Translations under genes and position numbers: made by a program
Assembly: GCA_009746045.1 (NCBI GenBank)
Contig: RPFO01000359.1
Span: forward strand, 177,683 to 241,682
Direction of reading: 5' to 3'
DNA length: 64,000 bases
From: Mesostigma viride
Lineage: Eukaryota; Streptophyta; Mesostigmatophyceae; Mesostigmatales; Mesostigmataceae
Shown: positions 28,901 to 38,478 of the stretch, one piece after another
Position numbering within the stretch: the stretch's first letter is position 1
Layout of the letters: every line of letters begins with the position of its first letter
Notes under the pieces: model-generated
Told to the model about the DNA's origin: nothing
Databases searched by the model: none
What the model saw: the letters and a program-made list of their open reading frames with translations, nothing else

Positions 28901-29950
28901 CATCAATACGAGGTAGAGGGTATTTAGACTTCACAGTAATATCATTCAACTTCCTATAATCAGTAACTAGGCGAAACTTGCCATTTGGCTTAGGAACTAA
29001 CAGGACACCAGCTGAGTAGGGGGAGTTACTAGGCTCTATCAATCCTGCTTCTAATAATGACACTAAAATCTGTTTTAGTTCCTTTAACTCGGTAGGGCCC
29101 ATTCTATACATCGGAGAGTGCGTAGGAACTGCACCGTCCTTGATAACTACACGGTGTAAAACAGAACGAGGAGGAGGATAAGAAGGAGTCTTTTCTTCAA
29201 AAACTTTTGAGGAATCTATCACAGCCATGTATCTTACTATTTCATTTTCAGTAAATCCCACTCCTATTGTATCCACTGTATTTACATCTATATCCACACT
29301 ATTATTAGTGATAGGTATCTCCTGTACTTCTAACTGAAGGAACATACATAATAGGTATCCATATTCCTTTAGTTCAGATCGCAATTCGTCATTGGACATT
29401 AATACTTCAGGTATAGGTCTCACAGGAGGATCAACAGGTGTAGGAGGAGTAATATCTACCAAGGATAAATTTTCTAATCTATAATGACGTTCTGGTACCC
29501 AGTAAGAGCTATCTGGAAACCAAATGACCATAGTATCATAATTAATAGTAATCTTATTATCCTGGTGCCAATCTAATCCTAGTAATACATCAGCTGTAGT
29601 GATAGGGCCTATAGTGGCCGTCAGGTTGACCGTACGTCCTTGTATGACCAGGGGAAGGGACACCGTACCCGGGGAATGACTGGTGCGACCGTCAGCATAA
29701 TGGACAGTGACAGTTTTTGTGTGAGGGGTAGGGACTAGTCCTAAACGCCTAACTAGGGCCTCGCTCACAAAGGAGCTAGCCGCACCGCTATCCACTAACA
29801 CAGAGACATTCAAGAGTTCATCAGCATGCAGGAAGGGTCTACAACAGTATGAGGGACGGTTAAGCCACCATTCAAGAACATAAGAGGACGCACACGTAGT
29901 GGTAGGGATGATTCAGCTCCTACAGAGGTTATAAAAACAGGCAGGCAAAA
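25931..29950 (-). pseudogene. pol of Gypsy copy 1, multiple frameshifts
   Basis: Collinear with copy 2 pol: protease DSG, RT with YLDD, RNase H, integrase and chromodomain are all present in pieces. Breaks relative to copy 2 are a one-C loss near 29838 (before the protease), a one-C loss near 27952 (after RNase H, giving an immediate stop), a G8-to-G7 change near 27550, a 2 bp loss near 26412 and a 1 bp loss near 26230. The fragments lie at 27951-29813, 27514-27843, 26393-27403, 26218-26430 and 25931-26230. It cannot make a full polyprotein as written. Confidence 0.9.
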
Positions 29951-29987
29951 ATTTTTATCTGGGGTACTATCTAAGGACCTGTCCAGG

Positions 29988-30947
29988 TTACCCCCGGCTG
30001 ACAGGCCTACTGTTCCCCCTCCCCCCCAAATCCATAGGAACTAACCCCGAAGAAGACCCTGGCGGAAAAGCCACTGCTGGAGGGTCACGAGGGATTGAAG
30101 AGGGTGCGGGAGCCTGATTATCATAGGGGAACCCTGGGGATCCTGTCTGCACAGCATTCAGCCTACTAGGGGTAGCTGAAGGAATGCGTCCTGAAGTGGG
30201 ACGAATAGGAGCACGCTGAGGGGTACGAGGAGGGCGAGCGTCGGGATGAGGGGGAGCACCCGAAAGGAACTTGGGGCACTCACGTTTAAGATGACCTACT
30301 TCCTTACAATGATAGCAGGTGATATGAGAGACATCCAGAGCTGAAAGGTCAGTCACACAGATATCTAATTCTTCTACATAGGAGTTCTCCTCCTCGGGGG
30401 TAAGGCTAATATTATTAATACGGGAACGGGTAGGAAGAGAAGGCGTGGAGAAGAAATCTGCTACTCGTAAAAGATGCTGGCGCACATGCTTGAGGGGCAG
30501 ATCAGTAAAACGGTAGGCAGAGAACTGGCGCTTGACTTCACGTAATAAAGGTCTACTGAGGCCTTGGAGGAAGCGAGCACGTACTTCTGCACCCGACAAA
30601 TCCCTAATTCGTACCATCTGAGCATCAAACTCTTTCATATAGTCCTTAAATGATTTAGTACCCTGCTGCAAGGTACCAAAGGCTAATCTATCTTGCCAAT
30701 CTGAATCAGGAGGGACTAAATGGTTCTCTAAACGCTTAAACAATTCTGCTACAGAGTTAGGGTAGGCATGAGAGGCCAAAGACTCACACTGAATGAGGTT
30801 AGCAAGCTCAGGAGTAATGCAGGTTGTAAGATAGTGAGGAACTAACACAGCATCAGAGAGACGCCATCTATTATGATTCTGCCACGACTCTGTGTTCTGG
30901 GTAAGCAACATAATAAAGGTGAAAAACTGTTGAGGGGTAGACTTGAC
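29988..30947 (-). pseudogene. gag of copy 1, 3' part (after the nested insertion)
   Basis: Continues the gag sequence from KSTPQQFFTF through the CCHC zinc knuckle CYHCKEVGHLKREC. The 5' part lies at 41729-42507, separated by element copy 2. The reading frame upstream of 30948 runs into the copy 2 LTR. The final residues differ from copy 2 because the terminal G run has 7 rather than 8 bases. Confidence 0.9.
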
Positions 30948-31519
30948 TGTTACGTCGCGTAACAATTCGTTGTAGTTACGGACGTAAATTAGGTCCATGG
31001 CCTCGGTTGTTCCTAGGTTACGTGCAGTTCTAGTTTGGACATGATTGTCCCCGTAACAGTACTGTGGTATATTGGGTGCCTTTGGGCGCCGCGCCGCGTA
31101 CTATATTAGTGGTCCTTATCCTTTTGTAGAATGTAGTGGACCGGCGTGCATCTGTGCACCTGCCTGTGTTTCTGTGGTTCTGCAGGCGAGGGCCAGGTCG
31201 GCCCGAGCCTGTTGGACCGTTGGTGACCATTTATGCACGTTCCACTCCTTGTGTGGTTACTCGGCGTGTGTTAAGTGAATTGACACATTTAGGCTTGGGT
31301 CACGGCAGTGTAGTTGTGTTTCCTTCCTCTATTCCTGGAGTAAACGGGTTTTGGTAAATGGTTGTATGGCGTATTATAGCAACACTTACGTTAATGCATT
31401 GAGATCAGCTCCGTCACGTTCGTCTTTCGCCAGAGGGTTAAGTAGAGGAGGCCTGACCAGTTTAGGTAGTATCAGGCCCATTAGAGGTAGAGGTGGAGGT
31501 AGATATCCGCGGCGTAACA
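30948..31519 (+). repeat. 5' LTR of Gypsy copy 2
   Basis: 572 bp, TGTTACGTCGCGTAACA at the start and GCGGCGTAACA at the end. The first 17 bases are themselves an inverted repeat. Confidence 0.95.
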
Positions 31520-31520
31520 A

Positions 31521-31535
31521 TGGTTCCGGAGGAAC
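31521..31535 (+). promoter_or_regulatory. Probable primer-binding site
   Basis: TGGTTCCGGAGGAAC directly after the 5' LTR plus one base. In copy 1 the same position reads TGGTATCGGAGG, close to the initiator-Met-tRNA type PBS. The TGG start matches a tRNA CCA end. Confidence 0.5.
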
Positions 31536-32052
31536 TTCAGTAGGTAGTGAACGAGACGACTATCCCTTGCCACATACACCTTTTCAAGACCCCTTCCGCG
31601 TCCAGGAACAAGAAGTCGACACTTCCTTGATAGGTAATGGGCGGGTCGCCTTCAAGCTAGGAGCGTCGTGCTGCCCGTTTCGGGACACGCTTTACCTAGA
31701 AGCTAGACCTGCTCACAGCGGATAAATCCTTTCGTAGTTAGCCTGTCCTTCGCCTTGTTTTCCTGCTTACGGTTGTTTCCTGCCTTAGATCGGGGAGTAT
31801 TACTGTTCGGAGACGATTAGCGTCGCCGTACCTACACCTTTTTCCTTGTGCTGCTGCTTTATTAGACGGCCGCACCCGCAGAGTTACGGGGCGCTGTGTT
31901 AGGACGAGCGCTGGGATATCCGGCCGCTGACTTAGGACGAGAGCTGGAAACTCCCGCCCTCCTTCTTCTTTCGGTGATCCAGATCGTCAAGCTAAGTCGC
32001 CTACCCCTACCTCGTCTAGCTTGACATCACAAGACACGCCAGGTGAGTTATC

Positions 32053-32445
32053 ATGAGTCAACGTCGTGTTTTTACTGCGCCTTCCCATTCATCTAGTGAT
32101 AATAGTTTAGCTAAGTATTACGTGGTTATTACCCCTCAATGGTCAGCCATTTTCCTCTCTTGGTCAGATGCTAGGAAGATAGTGCAAAACCGTACATATA
32201 ATGTAATTAGGTATAAGAAATTTGTTACCTTCGAGGAAGCTCAACAATTCCTTATAGACCATAGCGTATCAGATCTAGGCCTACACGTACGTTCTACTCC
32301 TCATGGTCGCCCTCCTGTAGAAGCTCTAGATTTTGCTACCCCTCCTTCGTCTCCCCCTAAGAGGGCTGCATCCTCTTCTAGCTTAGATACTCCTCTCACC
32401 TTGGAATTCGGTTCCCTATCCATTACTGTTGTTAAAAAGGATTGA
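32053..32445 (+). CDS. Gypsy ORF1: RNase H1 N-terminal / viroplasmin-like hybrid-binding protein
   Basis: 130 residues from the ATG at 32053, upstream of and separate from gag. Residues ~20-70 (AKYYVVITPQWSAIFLSWSD, then YNVIRYKKFVTFEEAQQFL) match the small hybrid-binding domain of RNase H1 N-termini and caulimovirus viroplasmin: Y-x-V-x(3-5)-G/P-x-I-x2-S-W ... Y-K-x-F-x-T/S-F-E-E-A-x2-F. In those proteins the domain binds RNA/DNA hybrids. The C-terminus is Pro/Ser-rich. A copy with the same architecture is open in element copy 1 (55391-55783), so it is maintained. A role in handling the reverse-transcription hybrid or in translation is inference. Confidence 0.7.
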   Translation: MSQRRVFTAPSHSSSDNSLAKYYVVITPQWSAIFLSWSDARKIVQNRTYNVIRYKKFVTFEEAQQFLIDHSVSDLGLHVRSTPHGRPPVEALDFATPPSSPPKRAASSSSLDTPLTLEFGSLSITVVKKD

Positions 32446-32538
32446 TTTTAATTTTGTTCCTGCTGCAGACCTCCAAGGTTTTTCCTTTTTCTTTTGTTGC
32501 TTTCTTCTTTTGATTCCTATTCCTTTACGTAATTAAAG

Positions 32539-34269
32539 ATGGATCCAGTGGGTGGAGATATGTCGCCTATACCTACCAATAATAATAATAATAATACTAC
32601 TAATAACATTAACAATAACAATACTCGTGGTAACCGACGGGACTCCTTGGAAACGGTACACCATCTCACTCCTCAAGGTATTCTGCGTACCTCACCGCCT
32701 TCTCCTGCTGCTGGTGGTCGCCGTCGTCCCTCAATTACCCCACCTACCTATGAACAACGTATTTCCCAAGTCAGATTTAGTGAGGAACCTTCTTTCGTTG
32801 CGAACCAGGCCCCTGCCCCTTCTGCAACCTTGGCTCACCCCTCCAGCAGGTCCTCACACACTAACAATGCTCCTAGGCCTCCTTCCCACCCTGTGCCTTC
32901 AATGCCTGCTATTAACACGGGTCGTACCTCGGCCCCTGTCGGCCCTTCTGGGCGCCCTAGTGCAGTCCCCTTTTTCCCACCTGCTTCCTGGTCCTACCCT
33001 GAGACGGCCTATGAGGCTGCCCAGGTTCCTACCCGTGTGGCTGATTTAGAAGTTAATAATGATTTCAGTACCATGCCCCTAGATGATAGGAATTATGATC
33101 ATTTTGCCTATTCCTCTCTTCGTGAGCAATATACTGTCCCCTTCTCCTATGGGCACCATCCGGAAACGGTGGCTCCCTCCAGACCCCTACCCAAGACTTT
33201 TCCTATCCCTTCCTTCTATCCCGCTTATGTAGCAGTGGAAGATAGTGGCCCTATGGGAAAAACTGATTCTTCTAATCCCCCTAAGCCTCCTGCTCTTCCC
33301 CTCTTTGCCAACCTTCCTAAGCTGGATGTCAAGTCTACCCCTCAACAGTTTTTCACCTTCATTATGTTGCTCACCCAGAACACAGAGTCCTGGCAGAACC
33401 ACAATAGGTGGCGCCTCTCTGATGCTGTACTAGTTCCTCATTATCTTACTACCTGCATTACTCCTGAACTTGCTAACCTCATCCAGTGTGAGTCTCTTGC
33501 CTCTCATGCCTACCCAAACTCTGTAGCAGAATTGTTCAAGCGTTTAGAGAACCATTTAGTCCCTCCCGATGCAGATTGGCAGGATAGATTATCCTTTGGC
33601 ACCTTGCAGCAGGGTACCAAGTCCTTCAAAGAATATATGAAAGAGTTTGATGCTCAGATGGTACGAATTAGGGATCTGTCGGGTGCAGAAGTGCGTGCCC
33701 GCTTCCTTCAGGGCCTCAGTAGACCCCTATTGCGTGAAGTCAAACGCCAGTTCTCTGCCTACCGTTTTACTGACCTGCCCCTCAAGCATGTGCGCCAGCA
33801 TCTTTTACGTGTAGCAGATTTCTTCTCCACGCCTTCTCTTCCTACCCGTTCCCGTATTAATAATATTATCCTTACCCCTGAGGAGGAGAACTCCTATGTA
33901 GAAGAATTAGATATCTGTGTGACTGACCTTTCAGCTCTGGATGTCTCTCATATTACCTGCTATCATTGTAAGGAAGTAGGTCATCTTAAACGTGAGTGCC
34001 CCAAGTTCCTTTCGGGTGCTCCCCCTCATCCCGACGCTCGCCCTCCTCGTACCCCTCAGCGTGCTCCTATTCGTCCCACTTCAGGACGCATTCCTTCAGC
34101 TACCCCTAGTAGGCTGAATGCTGTGCAGACAGGATCCCCAGGGTTCCCCTATGATAATCAGGCTCCCGCACCCTCTTCAATCCCTCGTGACCCTCCAGCA
34201 GTGGCTTTTCCGCCAGGGTCTTCTTCGGGGTTCGTTCCTATGGATTTGGGGGGGGAGGGGGAACAGTAG
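32539..34269 (+). CDS. gag: Gag polyprotein of Gypsy copy 2
   Basis: 576 residues. The first ~270 are Asn/Pro/Ser-rich and poorly conserved. Residues ~275-470 form the helical capsid-like (retrotransposon gag) region with QQFFTFIMLLTQNT, ANLIQCESLASHAYP and FKEYMKEFDAQMVRI. A single zinc knuckle CYHCKEVGHLKREC is at residues 474-487. A Pro-rich tail follows. It ends just after a G8 run (34248-34255). The pol frame is -1 relative to gag and is open across that run. Confidence 0.9.
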   Translation: MDPVGGDMSPIPTNNNNNNTTNNINNNNTRGNRRDSLETVHHLTPQGILRTSPPSPAAGGRRRPSITPPTYEQRISQVRFSEEPSFVANQAPAPSATLAHPSSRSSHTNNAPRPPSHPVPSMPAINTGRTSAPVGPSGRPSAVPFFPPASWSYPETAYEAAQVPTRVADLEVNNDFSTMPLDDRNYDHFAYSSLREQYTVPFSYGHHPETVAPSRPLPKTFPIPSFYPAYVAVEDSGPMGKTDSSNPPKPPALPLFANLPKLDVKSTPQQFFTFIMLLTQNTESWQNHNRWRLSDAVLVPHYLTTCITPELANLIQCESLASHAYPNSVAELFKRLENHLVPPDADWQDRLSFGTLQQGTKSFKEYMKEFDAQMVRIRDLSGAEVRARFLQGLSRPLLREVKRQFSAYRFTDLPLKHVRQHLLRVADFFSTPSLPTRSRINNIILTPEEENSYVEELDICVTDLSALDVSHITCYHCKEVGHLKRECPKFLSGAPPHPDARPPRTPQRAPIRPTSGRIPSATPSRLNAVQTGSPGFPYDNQAPAPSSIPRDPPAVAFPPGSSSGFVPMDLGGEGEQ

Positions 34270-34331
34270 GCCTGTCAGCCGGGGGTAACCTGGACAGGTC
34301 CTTAGATAGTACCCCAGATATTAATTTTTGC

Positions 34332-37300
34332 TTGCCTGTTTTTATAACCTCTGTAGGAGCTGAATCATCCCTACCACTACGTGTGCGTCCTCTTATGTTC
34401 TTGAATGGTGGTTTAACCGTCCCTCACACTGTTGTAGACCCCTTCTTGCATGCTGATGAACTCTTGAATGTCTCTGTGTTGGTAGATAGCGGTGCGGCTA
34501 GCTCCTTTGTGAGCGAGGCCCTAGTTAGACGTTTAGGACTAGTCCCTACCCCTCACACCAAACCCGTTACTGTTCATTATGCTGATGGTCGCACCAGTCA
34601 TTCCCCGGGTACGGTGTCCCTTCCCATGGTTATACAAGGACGTACTGTCAACCTGACGGCCACTATAGGCCCTATCACTACCGCTGATGTATTACTAGGA
34701 TTAGATTGGCACCAGGATAATAAGATTACTATTAATTATGATACCATGGTCATTTGGTTTCCAGATAGCTCTTACTGGGTACCTGAACGTCATTATAGAT
34801 TGGAAAATTTATCCTTGGTAGATATTACTCCTCCTACACCTGTTGATCCTCCTGTAAGACCTATACCTGAAGTAATAATGTCAAATGACGAATTACGTTC
34901 TGAATTAAAGCAAAATGGATACCTATTATGTATGTTCCTTCAGTTAGAAGTACAACAGATACCTAGCACTAACAATAGTGTGGATATAGATGTAAATACA
35001 GTGGATACAATAGGAGTAGGATTTACTGAAAATGAAATAGTAAGATACATGGCTGTGATAGATTCCTCAAAAGTATTTGAAGAAAAGACTCCTTCTTATC
35101 CTCCTCCTCGTTCTGTTTTACACCGTGTAGTTATCAAGGACGGTGCAGTTCCTACGCACTCTCCGATGTATAGAATGGGCCCTACCGAGTTAAAGGAACT
35201 AAAACAGATTTTAGTGTCATTATTAGAAGCAGGATTGATAGAGCCTAGTAACTCCCCCTACTCAGCTGGTGTCCTGTTAGTTCCTAAGCCAAATGGCAAG
35301 TTTCGCCTAGTTACTGATTATAGGAAGTTGAATGATATTACTGTGAAATCTAAATACCCTCTACCTCGTATTGACGATATATTTAATAAGGTTAAAGGTT
35401 CCACTTGTTTCACAGTACTGGATTGTGCGGATGGTTTTTGGCAGTTGCGGATAGCTCCTGAGGATTGCCATAAAACCGCCTTTGCTACCCCTTTTGGTCA
35501 TTACCAGTTTAGAGTAGCGGCTATGGGACTCTGTAACTCGCCTGCCTCTTTTCAAATGTTAATGAATGAAGTGCTTAGACCTGTTATGGGAAATTCTCAT
35601 CTTCCTCAGGTGTCCTCTGATCTAAAGGATCCCTCCTTCTCCTCTGTTTCTTTATCTGAGCATGACCGTTCTTGTGCTCAAGCTTACTTAGATGATATTC
35701 TTATTTACTCTCCTGATTTTGAAACGCACCTACGTGATTTAAAGAAAGTATTAGAAATAATGGCTGAAAATTCTTTGTGGGCGCGCCGTGCTAAAGTGCG
35801 TTCGGGTAGGAGTGTCCCATTTTTAGGGCACGTTCTGTCAGATGCCGGGGTCGCTACCGACCCGGATAAAACTAAGTCAATTCAGGAATGGCCTACTCCT
35901 ACCGACGTTAAAGGTGTACGTAGTTTCCTAGGAATTGCTTCTTACTATAGGCGTTTTATCCCGCGTTTCGCCACTATAGCAGCCCCTATTAATCATTTAT
36001 TAAAGAAGGATATCCCCTTTGTTTGGAGTAGTGAGTGTCAGTCTGCTTTTCAGTGCCTAAAATCCCTACTCCTTTCCCCTCCTGTACTCATCCTACCGGA
36101 TACTACTAAACCCTTTGTTGTGGCTACAGATGCTAGTAAAGTAGCTATAGGTGGTGTCCTTCTCCAGGATCAGGGTCAGGGCTTACAGCCAATTGAATAT
36201 ATCTCTAGGACAATGCTCCCTGCGGAGCGTAACTATCCCGTCCACCAGCAGGAACTCTTAGCGGTGGTGTATTGTTGCCACGCGTGGCAGCACTTCCTTA
36301 AAGGTGCTCAATTTGATGTCTGCCTGAATGAACCCTGTGAGCTAGATCCTTATAGGTTAGTTATCCAAACGGATCATCGTCCCCTTACCCATCTTCTCTC
36401 CCAACCCAACCTTACCCCTCGGCAAGCGCGCTGGATGGAATTTTTAGCACAGTTTTCCCCTTTTAAACTTCAGTATGTCAAGGGTGTAGATAACATAGTA
36501 CCAGATGCACTCTCTCGTCGTGCAGACTATTCCTTCTTCGAGGACCTTGATGTTCTCAATATTACTCTAGTTCCTACTACTATGGGTGTAACCCCTTATG
36601 GTGAACTACCTGATGATGATTCCTATGCCTACCTCTTTCATACAGCTGTTCGCATGCCTGATCTCCTTTCTCACGTAGGACTCTCTCTCCCGTGTGAGGC
36701 CCTTCCTGTGGCCTCGGTGGGGGGGGAGGGGAAAAATAAAATTTCTATACCGCTTAGCCATATAGCGACTAGGTCAGGAAAGTCTTATGAAAACGTAGTC
36801 CCCCTAGGACCTCCCCTTCTCTTCGGCAAGGCGGTAGGAGATCTCTTTAAACCTGTTCTGGATACTTCTGTAGCGATGCCTACCTCTGATCTTGAACGCC
36901 TTATTAGTAGATTTACGGCCACTGAGCCGGAAGCATTAGCTGCCATTGCTGCACATCCCCAACAATTAGGCAAGCACCCTTGTAAATTTGTAGGTGGGTT
37001 TTTATATGTGCAGATAGCAGATTCTCCCCCTCAATGGCGCCTGTATGTCCCTCCTATCTGTCGCTCCTCCTTGCTCTTTGAGTTGCATGACTTAGCTGCT
37101 CACCAGGGTGGTAAACGGGTACGGGACCTAGTAGCCCGCTCTTATTACTGGCCTTCCCTTTATAAGGATGTGGATGAGTATGTTAGAACTTGTCAATCTT
37201 GCCAGGAAATGAAACCCAATAATGTAGGACAGATAGCAGAACCTAGGACCTTGCCTGACCCTATCATGCCTTGGGATTCTATCATGATGGATTTTGTAGG

Positions 37301-38402
37301 ACCTTTTAGAAAGAATGATAGGGGCAATGCCCAAATCCTTGTGTTCATAGATCGTTTTACTCGTATGTGCCATCTTGTGCCGTGTCCTTTAGAACTCACC
37401 GCACGTGATTGCGCACGCCTATACCTCAATAATGTATATAGATATCATGGATTGAGTAGGCAGTTTATTAGTGATAAGGATAAATTATTTACCTCAGATT
37501 TTTGGCAGCAGTTTTTCGCTGCCATCGGTACCAAGGTTACCTACGGTACTGCCTACCACTCCTCCTCCTCTCATTTAGTAGAGCGTCTTAATAGAGTAGT
37601 AGAAGAAGCGCTTAGGCACTATGTTAATGGCTCGGGTAGTGATTGGGAGGATTATTTATGTTTGGTAGAGTTCTCCCTCAACAATTGTCCCCAAGCTGCG
37701 CATGGATATACGCCCTTCTTCTTAGATACTGGGAGACAGCCCCTTACCCCTACCTCTCTCTTAGCTAGTCCTCTACGGGACAAGGATGATGTGTCCCGAG
37801 ATACTGTAGAAGGTGTACAGTCCTTACTAGATAGAATGAAAACTGCTCATGACCACGCGATCTCAGGGTATCAAAAAGCTCAGGCTAAGTACCTTGCTAG
37901 GTTGCGTGCCTCCTTAGATAGACGAGCACCTGAGATAGAAGTAGGAGATCTAGTATTAGTAGAAGGCCCCCGTGTTGGCCGTTTTGCTCATAAGTTTGAA
38001 GCAGAACTGAAGGTCAAACTTAGGCCTGCCTTCTTAGGACCCTTCCATGTGTTGTCTAGGGTAGGAAATTTCTTGTATAAGGTCGATATCCCTACCTCTT
38101 GGCAAACGCATTCAAACACCTTCCATAGGAGCCAGCTTAAACTGTACCACCCTAGTACGTTCGCTGGCAGGGAGTTAGCGCCTGCCCCTTTAGAGCATAA
38201 TCCTGACACTGGGGAAGTAGAAGACGAAGTAGAAAGCATCGTGGCCCATCGAGATATCAAAAAGGGCCGCGGTACCCAGCGTCAGTATAAAGTGAAGTGG
38301 ATGTATGCTCGTAGTGAAGTAGATAAGGTTTGGTATACGGAGAGTGAGCTAGATGGGTGTAGTCGCCTGCTGCAGGAATATAAAACCCTGCACAAGCTCT
38401 AG
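34332..38402 (+). CDS. pol: Pol polyprotein (PR-RT-RH-IN-chromodomain)
   Basis: 1356 residues counted from 34332, which is a TTG, not an ATG. The frame is open upstream through 34260 into the gag end, so expression by -1 frameshift is likely. Domains by residue: aspartic protease LVDSGAASSF (DSG at 52-54); reverse transcriptase ~290-500 with YLDD at 452-455; RNase H with ATDAS at 598-602; integrase zinc finger H919/H924 and C954/C957; integrase catalytic core with MDFVGPF (D987), ISDKD (D1048) and SHLVERLN (E1084); and a C-terminal chromodomain at ~1298-1345 (VESIVAHRDI, YKVKWMYA, then W). The chromodomain places it in the chromovirus branch of Ty3/Gypsy; such domains direct integration to marked chromatin. 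All catalytic residues are present. Confidence 0.95.
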   Translation: MPVFITSVGAESSLPLRVRPLMFLNGGLTVPHTVVDPFLHADELLNVSVLVDSGAASSFVSEALVRRLGLVPTPHTKPVTVHYADGRTSHSPGTVSLPMVIQGRTVNLTATIGPITTADVLLGLDWHQDNKITINYDTMVIWFPDSSYWVPERHYRLENLSLVDITPPTPVDPPVRPIPEVIMSNDELRSELKQNGYLLCMFLQLEVQQIPSTNNSVDIDVNTVDTIGVGFTENEIVRYMAVIDSSKVFEEKTPSYPPPRSVLHRVVIKDGAVPTHSPMYRMGPTELKELKQILVSLLEAGLIEPSNSPYSAGVLLVPKPNGKFRLVTDYRKLNDITVKSKYPLPRIDDIFNKVKGSTCFTVLDCADGFWQLRIAPEDCHKTAFATPFGHYQFRVAAMGLCNSPASFQMLMNEVLRPVMGNSHLPQVSSDLKDPSFSSVSLSEHDRSCAQAYLDDILIYSPDFETHLRDLKKVLEIMAENSLWARRAKVRSGRSVPFLGHVLSDAGVATDPDKTKSIQEWPTPTDVKGVRSFLGIASYYRRFIPRFATIAAPINHLLKKDIPFVWSSECQSAFQCLKSLLLSPPVLILPDTTKPFVVATDASKVAIGGVLLQDQGQGLQPIEYISRTMLPAERNYPVHQQELLAVVYCCHAWQHFLKGAQFDVCLNEPCELDPYRLVIQTDHRPLTHLLSQPNLTPRQARWMEFLAQFSPFKLQYVKGVDNIVPDALSRRADYSFFEDLDVLNITLVPTTMGVTPYGELPDDDSYAYLFHTAVRMPDLLSHVGLSLPCEALPVASVGGEGKNKISIPLSHIATRSGKSYENVVPLGPPLLFGKAVGDLFKPVLDTSVAMPTSDLERLISRFTATEPEALAAIAAHPQQLGKHPCKFVGGFLYVQIADSPPQWRLYVPPICRSSLLFELHDLAAHQGGKRVRDLVARSYYWPSLYKDVDEYVRTCQSCQEMKPNNVGQIAEPRTLPDPIMPWDSIMMDFVGPFRKNDRGNAQILVFIDRFTRMCHLVPCPLELTARDCARLYLNNVYRYHGLSRQFISDKDKLFTSDFWQQFFAAIGTKVTYGTAYHSSSSHLVERLNRVVEEALRHYVNGSGSDWEDYLCLVEFSLNNCPQAAHGYTPFFLDTGRQPLTPTSLLASPLRDKDDVSRDTVEGVQSLLDRMKTAHDHAISGYQKAQAKYLARLRASLDRRAPEIEVGDLVLVEGPRVGRFAHKFEAELKVKLRPAFLGPFHVLSRVGNFLYKVDIPTSWQTHSNTFHRSQLKLYHPSTFAGRELAPAPLEHNPDTGEVEDEVESIVAHRDIKKGRGTQRQYKVKWMYARSEVDKVWYTESELDGCSRLLQEYKTLHKL

Positions 38403-38478
38403 TCGTAGGCCTTCTCCTCTCTTATGTTATGTCTGCTGTCGACGGGTGGTTGGTTGTCCCCTCCCCTCCGCAGCCGTC

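Noticed and set aside
29988..30998. gag start at 30998 in copy 1
   Set aside because: The first 15 residues are translated from the copy 2 LTR; the true gag start is at 42507 on the other side of the nested element.
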